Shown: positions 15,462 through 23,686, counted from the stretch's first letter. The stretch is DNA of 26,152 bases from Candidatus Iainarchaeum sp. (GCA_017608575.1 JAFCFP010000010.1:1-26152), one strand, 5' to 3'. The notes: generated by a model not told the origin, from the letters alone. Translations and numbers: made by a program.

Positions 15462-16139
15462 ATGAGAACGCCTATACTGTTTATTAATTTTAAAACATAT
15501 GAAGCTGGCACTGGCAGTAAAGCATTGGAGCTTGCGCTTCTTGCTGAAAAAATAGCAAAAACCAAAAAAGCATCAATTGCTTTGGTGGTGCAGGCAACAG
15601 ACATTCGTTTGATTGCCGGAAGAGTGTCATTGCCTGTTTTTGCCCAGCACGTTGACCCAATTGAATTTGGTTCTAACACTGGTAGAATTCTTCCCGAGGC
15701 AGTAGTGGAAGCAGGCGCGGTAGGCACTGTTTTAAATCATGCGGAAAATAAACGGGATGACGAATTCCTAAAAAAAGCAATTGCTCGCGCAAAATCGGTT
15801 GGCCTTAAAGTAATGGTTTGCGCTGAAGATGTTAACAGAGCAAAACGCATTGCTTCTTTTGAAGTTAAACCCGATTTTATTGCTGTTGAGCCACCTGAAC
15901 TTATTGGTGGCACGGTTTCTGTTTCAACTGCGCGCCCGGAGCTAATTTCTGATGCAGTCAGGGAAATTCATTCAATTGCTGACATTCCTGTTATTACGGG
16001 TGCGGGAATTAAGAATTCAGCGGATGTAATGAGGGCTATTGAATTGGGCACTGTTGGCGTGTTTGTTGCCTCTGGCATAGTAAAATCAGCGGATAAAGAG
16101 AAAGCAATACTTGGCTTGATTGCAGGGTTTGGTGTTTGA
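15462..16139 (+). CDS. tpiA: triosephosphate isomerase (archaeal type)
   Basis: Interconverts glyceraldehyde-3-phosphate and dihydroxyacetone phosphate in glycolysis and gluconeogenesis; the product also leads to glycerol-1-phosphate for archaeal lipids. 225 residues, the shortened archaeal tetrameric form. Catalytic residues: N9 and K11 (INFKTY), H93 (LNHAENK), E143 (AVEPPELIGG). The phosphate-binding loop is near the end (GAGIKNSADV, then GVFVASGIVKS). The open frame extends back to 15384, but the ATG at 15462 has GGAGG at 15449-15453 and starts exactly at the family's N-terminus. It is divergent from the RelA/SpoT homolog. The stop is 1 base from the ATG of the following gene, so the two are translationally close. 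Confidence 0.95.
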   Translation: MRTPILFINFKTYEAGTGSKALELALLAEKIAKTKKASIALVVQATDIRLIAGRVSLPVFAQHVDPIEFGSNTGRILPEAVVEAGAVGTVLNHAENKRDDEFLKKAIARAKSVGLKVMVCAEDVNRAKRIASFEVKPDFIAVEPPELIGGTVSVSTARPELISDAVREIHSIADIPVITGAGIKNSADVMRAIELGTVGVFVASGIVKSADKEKAILGLIAGFGV

Positions 16140-16140
16140 A

Positions 16141-16485
16141 ATGGAGTTTGAGAATGAAAGAATTCAGGCGGTTAATGTTCCTGAACTGGATGAGTTTGAG
16201 AAAGCGAAAGCAAAGAAGGTGATTTTGTCCTATTTTAAAAAGTTTTCAAGGCTTATCCATCCTGATTTTACTCTCCTGATTCATTTTAAGGAATATGAAA
16301 AAAGTGGCAATAGAAAAAAGGTTGTTGTTAATTCCCGCATTTCAATGGTTGGTCGTTCAATCAATGCAGAACAGGTGGACTGGAATGCCCTTAAAGCACT
16401 TCGCTCTTCACTGGCAACCCTTGAAAGGGAAATAACTAAAAAACTATTAAAGAAAAGGAAAAAAAAGCCAAAAAAAGAGGATTAA
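16141..16485 (+). CDS. small basic protein, possibly RaiA/HPF-like ribosome-associated
   Basis: 114 residues from the ATG at 16141. An upstream TTG would overlap triosephosphate isomerase. The order of elements resembles the beta-alpha-beta-beta-beta-alpha fold of hibernation factors: helix (EFEKAKAKKVILSYFKKFS), strand (DFTLLIHFKEY), strand (KKVVVNSRISMVGR), helix (DWNALKALRSSLATLEREI), then a very basic tail (KKLLKKRKKKPKKED). The helix pattern ending in a paired-charge Leu-Glu segment fits that family's second helix, but the sequence match is weak, so this is inference from the pattern. It is transcribed with tpiA (1-base gap) and ends 1 base before the 3' end of the convergent SRP RNA. 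Confidence 0.6.
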   Translation: MEFENERIQAVNVPELDEFEKAKAKKVILSYFKKFSRLIHPDFTLLIHFKEYEKSGNRKKVVVNSRISMVGRSINAEQVDWNALKALRSSLATLEREITKKLLKKRKKKPKKED

Positions 16486-16486
16486 A

Positions 16487-16757
16487 GTGTGGGCTTCCCG
16501 GAATCGATTTTTTGGCCAGAAACAAAGTTGCTCCATTGCAGTGCTTGTTTCCGTGACCCCAAAGCATTTCTCTTAAAAGCTACCGTTGCTTTCTTCCGAA
16601 CCTGGCGGGTTCACTCTTAAAAGAAACCTATGGGGGCAGAAACGCATTGCATTGCAATGGCTTTGTTCCTGTCCGCAAAACCTTTTCCGGGCGTTCGGTC
16701 CCAGCATAAAGCGGATTTCTGGCAACAGGGAACCGCTGTCTCCCCGACCTAGCCCAC
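16487..16757 (-). ncRNA. signal recognition particle RNA (archaeal 7S RNA)
   Basis: The RNA scaffold of SRP, binding SRP54 and SRP19 to target membrane and secreted proteins. Read on the minus strand, the 5' end GTGGGC (16757-16752) pairs with the 3' end GCCCAC (16494-16489), closing archaeal helix 1. The Alu-domain part follows (GGCTAGGTCGGGGAGACAG, GTTCCCTGTTGCCAGAAATC). The universal helix 8/SRP54 site is at about 16580-16612 (CCAGGTTCGGAAGAAAGCA, then ACGGTAG). GGAACAAAGCC and related segments form the long helix 5. About 270 nt, at the short end for archaea. A TATA-like TAATTATTAAAAG lies at about 16780-16792, overlapping the end of the next minus-strand gene. Ends may be off by a few bases. 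Confidence 0.92.
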
Positions 16758-16781
16758 AATTAATTTAGTCCAAGCAATCTT

Positions 16782-17249
16782 TTAATAATTAGTGCTTTGG
16801 TTTTGCTGCAAATCTTGCCCTTCTTTTTCTGTTTCTTGGGATTGTTGTTCTTTTTGTTTTTTCATTTCCTGGTGCATTTCTTCCCTTATTTCTTCTTTTA
16901 TTTGTTCTCTTAGTTTTTTCATTGGCTCACTTTGCATCATTTCTTCTTGCATTTCTGGCATTTCTTTCATCATTTCTTTTGATTGCTCGATGCCCATTTT
17001 TAGTGATTCTTGAATCATTTTTTTGTAAATCCCTTTTTTGAAGAACAAGTAGAGCGCGATTCCAATGTAGGCAATAAAGAAAATAGGCAGTAATGGAAAC
17101 AGCAAAGGAGAAAACAAGAATACTGGCAGAAGGAGAAAGAAAAGTATTAATGGTAATACTATAAATATCACCATAGTCAAAAGTATCAATTTTAGGTAAT
17201 TCCCAGTAAATAGACTGGCTCTTGTTCTTTGAATTTTCCCTACAGGCAT
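16782..17249 (-). CDS. membrane protein with two hydrophobic helices and a charged coiled-coil tail
   Basis: 155 residues. After a short basic start come two adjacent hydrophobic segments (about 18-45 and 46-69) rich in Leu, Phe and Pro. A long cytoplasmic tail (70-155) follows, made of Met/Glu/Lys/Gln heptads (MGIEQSKEMMKEMPEMQEEM, then REQIKEEIREEMHQEM) ending in a Gln-rich stretch. This looks like a membrane-anchored coiled-coil scaffold. No family recognised. The stop codon lies inside the SRP RNA promoter region. The gene is divergent from the candidate RNA at about 17308. Confidence 0.7.
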   Translation of the reverse strand: MPVGKIQRTRASLFTGNYLKLILLTMVIFIVLPLILFFLLLPVFLFSPLLFPLLPIFFIAYIGIALYLFFKKGIYKKMIQESLKMGIEQSKEMMKEMPEMQEEMMQSEPMKKLREQIKEEIREEMHQEMKKQKEQQSQETEKEGQDLQQNQSTNY

Positions 17250-17275
17250 TTAACTCATACCAATATGCCTGCTTT

Positions 17276-17288
17276 TTGTATAAAAATC
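17276..17288 (+). promoter_or_regulatory. TATA box upstream of the 17308 candidate RNA
   Basis: TTGTATAAAAATC is a near-ideal archaeal TATA box, centred about 26 bases before 17308. No protein-coding gene starts in that position on the plus strand, so it implies a noncoding transcript. Confidence 0.5.
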
Positions 17289-17307
17289 TTTGCGTTTTCG
17301 TTTTGTT

Positions 17308-17464
17308 AGAGTGTGAGCGGGAAACCACGTGACCACACGGCTAACAGTCAGCATCAGGCGCAATCGAAAAACCCGTATGCAGAACGACTTCAACAGGTTC
17401 GGCACTTTACCCAATACAGAAACAGGCAATGGTTCGCTCTCATCTCACAGCTTAAAAGCTGTAG
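17308..17464 (+). ncRNA. candidate structured RNA, unassigned
   Basis: A GC-enriched stretch with no credible gene, behind a good TATA box. Near the 5' end GTGTGAG (17311-17317) can pair with CTCACAG (about 17443-17449), and GAGCG with CGCTC and AACCA with TGGTT close the same domain. Just after it, ACAGCTTAAAAGCTGT (17447-17462) makes a tight hairpin. Internally, GTGTG can alternatively pair with CACAC (17334-17338) across CCACGTGACC. The motif ACAGAAACAGGC near the 3' side (17416-17427) resembles the conserved ACAGAA..GGC element of RNase P RNA, but the partner element GAGGAAAGTCC is not present (GGGAAACCACG is the closest). A divergent RNase P RNA is therefore only a possibility. No C/D or H/ACA signature is clear. 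The remaining 17465-17514 shows nothing definite. Confidence 0.45.
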
Positions 17465-17514
17465 TCTAAAGAAAAGTTTTATAGGACGACTGACGATGTA
17501 GGCCTTGATAGATG

Positions 17515-18699
17515 TCAGTTTAGGACTTTTAGTTCTTTGCCTATTTTTTCGAATTTTTCCAGTGCTTCATCCAAGTCTTCTTTGCTGTGCGCGGCATTCA
17601 CCATTGTTCTAATCCGTGCCTTGTCTTTTGCAACCATTGGGTACACTATTGGTAATGCAAACACTCTTTCCTCGAACAGCCTTTGGCTGAATTTTACCGC
17701 AACACTGCTTTCTCCAAGCATTATTGGCGTAATTGGTGTCTGGCTTTTTCCCGTGTCAAATCCAAGGACTTTCAGTTTTTCCTTGAAATATTTTGTGTTA
17801 TCCCAGAGTTTTTTTACATAGGAGTCGTCTCTTTCAAGCAATTCAAGCGAGGCAATGCAGGCTGCTGTAACTGCTGGTGGCGAACTTCCGCTTAAAAGCC
17901 ATGTCCTGCTTTTATTGTAAGCATAGTCACACATTGCTTTGCTTCCGCTTACATAGCCACCGATTACCCCAAAGGCTTTGCTGAATGTTCCCATTTCAAA
18001 TTCTACTTTTCCTTCGAGTTTGAAATGGTTTACTATTCCTTTTCCTTTTTCTCCGAGGACGCCGTCGCCGTGAGCGTCATCAACGTAAACCATTGTATTG
18101 TGCTTTTTTGCAAGTTTTGATATTTTGTCCAATGGCGCAATGTCTCCATCCATGCTGAAAACGCCATCGGTAACGATTAGTTTTTTGTTGTACTCTTTTT
18201 TGTCAGATTCTTCCAGTGTTTCAGCAAGTTTTTCCATGTCACAATGTGCATATACTGCCCTTTCAGCCTTGCTTAAACGCACTCCATCAATAATGCTTCC
18301 ATGGTTTAATTCATCACTTATTATTAGGTCTCCGTTTTGCATTACCGCCGGAATTAATCCAGCGTTTACTGCAAAACCTGTTTGATAGTATACTGCGGAT
18401 TCGGTTCCTTTAAATCTTGCAATTGTTTCCTCCAGTTTTAAGTGCAAGTCCATTGTCCCAGCTATTGCTCTCACTGAACCAGAGCCAACTCCGTATTTTT
18501 CAACTGCTTTTATTGCAGCTTTTTTTAGTTCTGGATTATTGCTTAACCCAAGATAGTTGTTAGAGCACAGCACAATTACTTCTTTGCCTTCAACAATGCT
18601 TCTTGCATCGGAAGCGCTTTCCATTGATCTTAGTTTCCAGTCAAGGTTTTTTTCCCTTAATTCCTCCATTGCTTTTTCGAAAAATTCTTCCCCAACCAT
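17515..18699 (-). CDS. kbl: glycine C-acetyltransferase (2-amino-3-ketobutyrate CoA ligase)
   Basis: A PLP enzyme of the alpha-oxoamine synthase family. It converts 2-amino-3-oxobutyrate and CoA to glycine and acetyl-CoA, the second step of threonine breakdown. 394 residues from the ATG at 18699, close to the usual 395-400. Motifs: CSNNYLGLSNNPELK, GSGSVRAIAGT, SDELNHGSIIDG, VDDAHGDGVLG (PLP-ring Asp and His) and the Schiff-base Lys in GTFSKAFGVIGGY. The frame extends three codons to a GTG at 18708, but GGTGGT there serves as the Shine-Dalgarno sequence for the internal ATG. It is divergent from tdh, with 61 bases between starts, supporting the pathway call over other family members (BioF, HemA, SPT). 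Confidence 0.93.
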   Translation of the reverse strand: MVGEEFFEKAMEELREKNLDWKLRSMESASDARSIVEGKEVIVLCSNNYLGLSNNPELKKAAIKAVEKYGVGSGSVRAIAGTMDLHLKLEETIARFKGTESAVYYQTGFAVNAGLIPAVMQNGDLIISDELNHGSIIDGVRLSKAERAVYAHCDMEKLAETLEESDKKEYNKKLIVTDGVFSMDGDIAPLDKISKLAKKHNTMVYVDDAHGDGVLGEKGKGIVNHFKLEGKVEFEMGTFSKAFGVIGGYVSGSKAMCDYAYNKSRTWLLSGSSPPAVTAACIASLELLERDDSYVKKLWDNTKYFKEKLKVLGFDTGKSQTPITPIMLGESSVAVKFSQRLFEERVFALPIVYPMVAKDKARIRTMVNAAHSKEDLDEALEKFEKIGKELKVLN

Positions 18700-18760
18700 T
18701 AATACCACCGCAAGAATTAGGGACAGAAGTTTTTTTTATTTTTCTCAGTTCATTACTGGC

Positions 18761-19795
18761 ATGAAGGCATTGGTAAAATCCAGCCCAAAAAGGGGTCTCG
18801 AATTAATGGATGTTGAAACGCCTTCTCCGGGCAAAGGCGAATTGCTTATAAAAGTAAAAGCCACGACTATTTGCGGCACTGACCTGCACATTTTTGAGTG
18901 GAATGACTGGGCGAGCGGCAGGATTAAGCCACCGCTTATAGCCGGGCACGAGGTTGGTGGGGAAATCGTTGAATTGGGTGAAGGCGTGCAGGGATTTGAA
19001 AAAGGTGAACTTATTTCTGTTGAAACCCATGTTTATTGTAATGAGTGTTTTCAGTGCAGAATCGGCAATAAACACATTTGTGAAAATGTAAAAATATTTG
19101 GTGTTGACTTAAACGGTGTGTTTGCAGAGTATGCAATTGTTCCTGCGCAGAATGCTTGGAAGAACCCCAAGCAAATGAAACCAGAGATTGCTTCAATACA
19201 GGAACCATTTGGCAATGCAGTTCATTCAGTTTTTGTTGGCAATGATCAACTGGAGGACAGCAATGTGCTTGTAACAGGCGCTGGTCCTATTGGTTGTTTT
19301 GCTTGCGGGATTCTAAAAGCGGCTGGTGCAAAAAAGGTAATTATTTCAGATATTAATGATTATCGCTTGGAGTTAGCGGCAAAAATGGGCGCAGATGTTT
19401 TAGTGAATGCAAGCAATGAGAAACTGGTTGATGTTGTAAAAAGGGAAACAGCTGGCAGGGGGGCTGACGTCTTTCTTGAGATGGCTGGAAGTAGTGCTGC
19501 TTTAAGTGATGGATTGAATGCATTGAGGCCTGCTGGCAGGGTTTCCATTCTTGGCATTTTTGCAAAGCCGGTGCCATTGGATGTAACCAATGGTTTGGTT
19601 TTTAAATATGCCAAGGTTTTTGGAATTAATGGCAGGCTTATTTTTGGCACTTGGAAAAAAACAAGTGAGTTGATTGAAAAAAAGCTTGTGGATCCAAGCC
19701 CTGTTATCACTCACAGGTTTTCAATGGATGACTTTGAAGAGGGTTTTTCACTGCTTGAAGAAGGCAGGGCTGGAAAAATTGTATTAGTGCCATGA
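18761..19795 (+). CDS. tdh: L-threonine 3-dehydrogenase
   Basis: A zinc-dependent MDR dehydrogenase oxidising L-threonine to 2-amino-3-oxobutyrate with NAD+, feeding Kbl next door. 344 residues, standard length. Catalytic zinc and active-site residues: C38, T40, H43 (TICGTDLHIFEWN, diagnostic for TDH over other MDRs) and H63-E64 (AGHEVGG). The structural zinc cysteines are C93, C96, C99 and C107. The Rossmann motif is VTGAGPIGCFACG with acidic D in ISDIND. The late segment ITHRFSMDDFEEGF is also typical. The frame is open upstream to 18557, but that overlaps kbl. The ATG at 18761 starts with MKALVKSSP, the normal TDH start. Confidence 0.94.
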   Translation: MKALVKSSPKRGLELMDVETPSPGKGELLIKVKATTICGTDLHIFEWNDWASGRIKPPLIAGHEVGGEIVELGEGVQGFEKGELISVETHVYCNECFQCRIGNKHICENVKIFGVDLNGVFAEYAIVPAQNAWKNPKQMKPEIASIQEPFGNAVHSVFVGNDQLEDSNVLVTGAGPIGCFACGILKAAGAKKVIISDINDYRLELAAKMGADVLVNASNEKLVDVVKRETAGRGADVFLEMAGSSAALSDGLNALRPAGRVSILGIFAKPVPLDVTNGLVFKYAKVFGINGRLIFGTWKKTSELIEKKLVDPSPVITHRFSMDDFEEGFSLLEEGRAGKIVLVP

Positions 19796-19811
19796 TTTTG
19801 TGTTTTTGCAA

Positions 19812-20756
19812 TTAAATGTCTTCAATTCCTTTTTCTGTTATTTGGTATATTGCTTCTCCGTCTGGAAGGTTCGGTGAATCAATGAGTCTTGCTATTCTTT
19901 TGGGACCCTTGCTTTTTCTCAGGTAAAGCCTTGTTTTTGAAGCATGCCCTACAACGTTTCCACCAATTGGTGTTGTCGGATCACCAAAAAGAATGTCAGG
20001 CCTTTCCATTACCTGGTTTGTTACTAGTACTGCAATATTGTTTATTTCAGCCATTTTCATTAACTGCCTCATGTGTTTGTTTAGTTTTTGCTGTCTTTCT
20101 GCAAGCAGGCCTCTTCCAATATATTCTGATCTGAATTGAGATGTAAGCGAGTCAACTATGAGTAATTTGATGTTTTTTTCTTTTATGAGCTGTTCTGCTT
20201 TTTCTGCTAAGAGCATTTGGTGGTCTGCATTGTAAGCACGTGCTACGTAAACGTTTTTGAGTGTTTTTTCTGGGTCAAGTCCTTGTGCTTTTGCTATTTC
20301 CACTACTCTCTCTGGCCTAAATGATGCCTCTGAGTCAATGTATAAAACATTGCCATTCAAGCCGCCTTTTTCCACTGGCAATTGGGCCATTACGCATAAT
20401 TGAAAGCACCACTGTGTTTTGCCTGAGGACATTTTGCCGTATATTTCGGTAATGCTTTGTGTTTCCACTCCTCCACCTAAAAGTGCGTCAAGTTCTTTGC
20501 TTCCTGTTTTCAGCTTGCCTATTTTTTCCCTTCTTTTTTTTATTTTGTCTGCTGTTTCAAAGCCCATTTCAAGCGCATCTCTTGCAGCTTTTATGGCTTT
20601 TTCTGCTGTTTTGTCTCCAAGTCCTGCTACTTCCATTAATTCCATTGGAGAGGCAACCGCAATGCTTTCAAGCGTTTTATAGTTTGCTTTGAATAGTTTT
20701 TCTGCTCCTTGTGTGCCGATTCCAGGCAAATCCTTTATTTCCTTTATTTCTCCCAT
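19812..20756 (-). CDS. radA: DNA repair and recombination protein RadA
   Basis: The archaeal RecA/Rad51 recombinase, forming ATP-driven filaments on ssDNA for strand exchange. 314 residues from the ATG at 20756. An upstream GTG and ATG are in frame, but GGAG just before them is correctly spaced for this start. The N-terminal helix-hairpin-helix domain (1-60) has DLPGIGTQGAEKL and EVAGLGDKTAEKAI. The polymerisation linker (FETADKIKKRREKI) follows. Walker A is G107-KMSSGKT-Q; the usual EFGSGKTQ is changed to KMSSGKTQ but the P-loop residues are intact. Walker B is LLIVDSLTSQFRSEY; loop regions include MERPDILFGDP and GGNVVGHASKTRLYLRK. It lies 64 bases after the RPA gene on the same strand. Confidence 0.95.
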   Translation of the reverse strand: MGEIKEIKDLPGIGTQGAEKLFKANYKTLESIAVASPMELMEVAGLGDKTAEKAIKAARDALEMGFETADKIKKRREKIGKLKTGSKELDALLGGGVETQSITEIYGKMSSGKTQWCFQLCVMAQLPVEKGGLNGNVLYIDSEASFRPERVVEIAKAQGLDPEKTLKNVYVARAYNADHQMLLAEKAEQLIKEKNIKLLIVDSLTSQFRSEYIGRGLLAERQQKLNKHMRQLMKMAEINNIAVLVTNQVMERPDILFGDPTTPIGGNVVGHASKTRLYLRKSKGPKRIARLIDSPNLPDGEAIYQITEKGIEDI

Positions 20757-20820
20757 AAACATCACTCCGATTAATTTTTTGTTGCAAGCTTTTTATTTCT
20801 TTTTCCACACCTCTTTTCCT

Positions 20821-22173
20821 CTAAACTTTTTCTATTTCTTCTATTGTTCTTTTTATTTCACTTTCAATGTTTGGTTTTTTTACTTCACTCACAATAAAGT
20901 CAATTTGTTCTGTGTCATAGCGGTTTTCGTTTGCTTTTCCGCTTACCAGTATTGTTTTTCCAATTATTTTGTCTTTAATGCTGTTTTCTGTTGGAATTTC
21001 TTCTATTGTTTTAATTCCAAGAACGCTTAAAGCGTTCCTTCCAAAAAAAGTGCAGTTCATGTTTTCTTCGCCGTCATCAAGCACAATTGACACAAAAAGC
21101 CTTTTTTTTGGTTTTACTTCGCCGCATTTTTCGCATACAAAGGAGTTTCCCTCTGTTTCAACCCTTTTTCCGCATTTTTTGCATACATTGAATTCTCCGA
21201 TTCTGCTCACTTGGCTTACAATGCCCAAAATTTCAGCATTCATGCCTTCTTCGAGTTCTGTTATTCTTGTTCTTTTGAATTGTTGTCCGAGCAATTTGCT
21301 TATTTCGGGCAATTCAACTGAGCTTGGTTCTCGGAGAATTCGTGAACTCCAACCCAAATGCAGTTCCAGGCCATTAATGCCTTTTTTTGTGTAAGCGTTT
21401 TCTATTTTTATTAGTTCTCCAAGTTGGAGTGCGTTGGCTTGTTCTGCCAGGCTTTGCCAAGCTGTTGCCCTTATAGTGCCTGTTTCGTCTGCAATTTCAA
21501 GGTTTAAAACAGTTCCTTTTCCATTGACTGAGGTGAACTGCCGTAATTCAAAGATTCTTGCAACGCGGCAGAACAAATCAATTCCATTCATTCCTTCGCT
21601 GAGCTCATTCACTTTTTTGACATTGCCTTTTGCTGCGGGCAGTGAGGTATCATCTTCTTTTGAAAATTCGATTTTTCCATTATAGCCAAGGCTTAACTGG
21701 AGCTTGTTGTTATATGTTGAAGCAAAGCAGTTTTTGAGTATTGCAATGTCCCCCTTTTCCACTTTTTTTTCATCCAACAAGTCAACGTCTTTCTCCCACA
21801 GTGCCAACCTTATTTCACCGCTTTCATCGCCCAAAAGCAAAGAACAGTATTTTTTCTTTTTTCCGTTTTTTTCGGTTGTACGCGGCGAGAAAACTGCTAG
21901 AATCCTTGCCTTTAATTCAATGTTTCTCTGCCCTTCTTTTAGTTCTGAAATTTTTTCCCTGCTGGAAATGGCTTCATCTAATCCGAGTTCGAGGCCGAGC
22001 TCTTTTGCAATCATGAAAGCTGCGCCTTCATTGGTGAGCAGTCCTGAGAATTTGTCTTTTTTTTCTTCGATTAATTCCAATACCTCTTTTTTTGTTCGCC
22101 CTGTTTCTTTTGTGATTTTTTCCACTAATTCCTCGAAGTTTAATGTGTTTTTCATTCTATCCAATGGATTCAT
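20821..22173 (-). CDS. replication factor A (RPA1/RPA41-like) single-stranded-DNA-binding protein
   Basis: 450 residues. Coats ssDNA during replication, repair and recombination. An N-terminal helical segment (1-60) with TKKEVLELIEEKK and TNEGAAFMIAKELGL is characteristic of euryarchaeal-type RPA. At least three OB folds follow (about 72-165, 188-290, 300-420), each with the GDESGEIRLALW or DETGTIRATAWQ style core strand. A four-Cys zinc finger (CKKCGKR and CEKCGE) lies in the last OB fold, as in eukaryotic RPA70 and archaeal RPA41. The stop is TAG. It precedes radA on the same strand, so ssDNA binding and strand exchange may be co-expressed. It is divergent from the metallo-beta-lactamase gene with a 43-base gap. 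Confidence 0.9.
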   Translation of the reverse strand: MNPLDRMKNTLNFEELVEKITKETGRTKKEVLELIEEKKDKFSGLLTNEGAAFMIAKELGLELGLDEAISSREKISELKEGQRNIELKARILAVFSPRTTEKNGKKKKYCSLLLGDESGEIRLALWEKDVDLLDEKKVEKGDIAILKNCFASTYNNKLQLSLGYNGKIEFSKEDDTSLPAAKGNVKKVNELSEGMNGIDLFCRVARIFELRQFTSVNGKGTVLNLEIADETGTIRATAWQSLAEQANALQLGELIKIENAYTKKGINGLELHLGWSSRILREPSSVELPEISKLLGQQFKRTRITELEEGMNAEILGIVSQVSRIGEFNVCKKCGKRVETEGNSFVCEKCGEVKPKKRLFVSIVLDDGEENMNCTFFGRNALSVLGIKTIEEIPTENSIKDKIIGKTILVSGKANENRYDTEQIDFIVSEVKKPNIESEIKRTIEEIEKV

Positions 22174-22216
22174 TGCTGCATTATTTTTTTAATGAATTCC
22201 CTGTTTTCTTTAATCA

Positions 22217-22876
22217 ATGTTTGAAGAAATAAAAAAGAACCTTTTTGTTTATTATTCCCCGAATGCTGGCAGTAATGCTTATTTGTTGGTTGGCAAAAAA
22301 ATTGCATTAATTGATTCCTCTCTTAAAATAAACTCCCAGGAATTAAGGGAGTCACTTGCTTCGGAAAGCATTAAGCCAACAGATGTTGATTTTGTATTGC
22401 ACACTCACGGGCATGCAGACCACTTTGGCTCTGATGCATTGTTTAAGAATGCTGAAATAAAAATGCATTCATTTGATGCAGAGTATGTTTCCATTCGCGA
22501 TTTTTCGTTTACTGGTTCTGGCGCATTTGGCCAGGATTTTTTTCCAAGAATTAATTCCTTTTTTTCAAGCGGTGAAAGGATTTCACTTGCACCGTTTGAA
22601 TTGGAAGTTGTTTTCACTCCAGGACACACTGCTGGCAGCGTGTGCTTTTATGACAAAAAGAACAAACTGCTTTTTTCCGGGGACACGCTTTTCAGGGATG
22701 GCTATGGTCGCACAGACCTGCCATCTGGAGATATTGGACAAATGAAAAAATCAATTGAATTGATTTCAGGGCTTGATTTTGAGTTGCTTTTGCCAGGGCA
22801 TGGCTTAATTCTTAAGGGAAGCCAGGAGGAGAACATTAACTCGGTTTTAAAAACACTTAGCATTAAATACATTTAA
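22217..22876 (+). CDS. metallo-beta-lactamase-fold hydrolase (glyoxalase II-like)
   Basis: 219 residues. The metal-binding signature is complete: H64-G-H66-A-D68-H69 (LHTHGHADH), then TPGHTAGSVCFY, FSGDTLFRDGYGRTDLPSG and the closing LLPGHG. The GRTDLPSGD segment is seen in glyoxalase II and persulfide-dioxygenase-like hydrolases, which cleave thioesters or sulfur compounds. The actual substrate cannot be told from sequence. The ATG at 22217 gives a normal N-terminus. It is followed 18 bases later by GGGP synthase and is probably co-transcribed. Confidence 0.88.
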   Translation: MFEEIKKNLFVYYSPNAGSNAYLLVGKKIALIDSSLKINSQELRESLASESIKPTDVDFVLHTHGHADHFGSDALFKNAEIKMHSFDAEYVSIRDFSFTGSGAFGQDFFPRINSFFSSGERISLAPFELEVVFTPGHTAGSVCFYDKKNKLLFSGDTLFRDGYGRTDLPSGDIGQMKKSIELISGLDFELLLPGHGLILKGSQEENINSVLKTLSIKYI

Positions 22877-22894
22877 TTAAAAAAAGGTCATTGT

Positions 22895-23686
22895 ATGAAT
22901 GCAGAAAAGCATTTTGGAAGGTTTTATTCGAGCATAATTGAAAAGATTGAACGTCAGCATGGCTTGGTTTTTTTGGTTATTGACCCACCAAACCAGGACC
23001 CTGAAACAGCTGGAAAGATTGCAAGGCTTGCAGAGGAAGCAAAAATTGATGCAATTGCTGTTGGTGGATCAGTTGGAGCACAGGGTGCTTTGCTGGATGA
23101 AACAATAACGCAGATAAAAGAGAATTCTTCTCTTGGTGTAATATTATTTCCCGGGAATATTGCAACACTGTCCTCTAAGGCGGATGCAATTTATTACATG
23201 AGCATGCTTAACTCGCTTGACCCATATTACATAAGCGGTGCCCAGATCGCTGCTTCACTGCCGGTTAAAAAATCAGGCTTGGAGGTAATTCCAACCTCTT
23301 ATATTATTGTCGAACCAGGAAGGGCTGTTGGCTGGGTTGGACGCGCCAAACTTGTTCCAAGAGAACTGCCCTACCTTGCAGCAATAACTGCCCTAGCAGG
23401 CCAATACATGGGTTCTCACATGGTAATACTTGAGTCAGGTGGTGGAGCGCCAAAGCCGGCTCCGCTGCAAATGATAAAGCAAACAGCAGAGTTAATTAAT
23501 GTGCCACTGGTTGTGGCTGGCGGTGTTAAAAACAAGGAGCACGCTCGAGCAGTAATAAAAGCAGGAGCAGACATTATCCATGTCGGCACAGCAATAGAGC
23601 ATTCTTCATCCAACATAAAGCAGGCAAAGAAAAAGCTTGAATTGTTTTCCAACGCGGTTAGAAAAGCTGGAAAGGAAAAGCACTAA
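22895..23686 (+). CDS. geranylgeranylglyceryl phosphate synthase
   Basis: Forms the first ether bond of archaeal lipids, joining sn-glycerol-1-phosphate to geranylgeranyl diphosphate in a TIM-barrel (PcrB-like) enzyme needing Mg2+. 263 residues, the group II length. Motifs: LVFLVIDPPNQDP (Mg/phosphate-binding Asp; the more common form is DPD), AIAVGGSVGAQG, VILFPGNIATLS, IPTSYIIVEPGRAVGWVG, YMGSHMVILESGGGA, and phosphate loops PLVVAGGVKNKEHARA and GADIIHVGTAIEH. Its presence shows archaeal membranes. It follows the hydrolase in an apparent operon, and its stop overlaps that of the convergent epimerase gene by a few bases. Confidence 0.95.
   Translation: MNAEKHFGRFYSSIIEKIERQHGLVFLVIDPPNQDPETAGKIARLAEEAKIDAIAVGGSVGAQGALLDETITQIKENSSLGVILFPGNIATLSSKADAIYYMSMLNSLDPYYISGAQIAASLPVKKSGLEVIPTSYIIVEPGRAVGWVGRAKLVPRELPYLAAITALAGQYMGSHMVILESGGGAPKPAPLQMIKQTAELINVPLVVAGGVKNKEHARAVIKAGADIIHVGTAIEHSSSNIKQAKKKLELFSNAVRKAGKEKH

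Noticed and set aside
16586..16768. 60-aa plus-strand ORF
   Set aside because: It lies wholly across the SRP RNA gene on the other strand and has no protein-like features.
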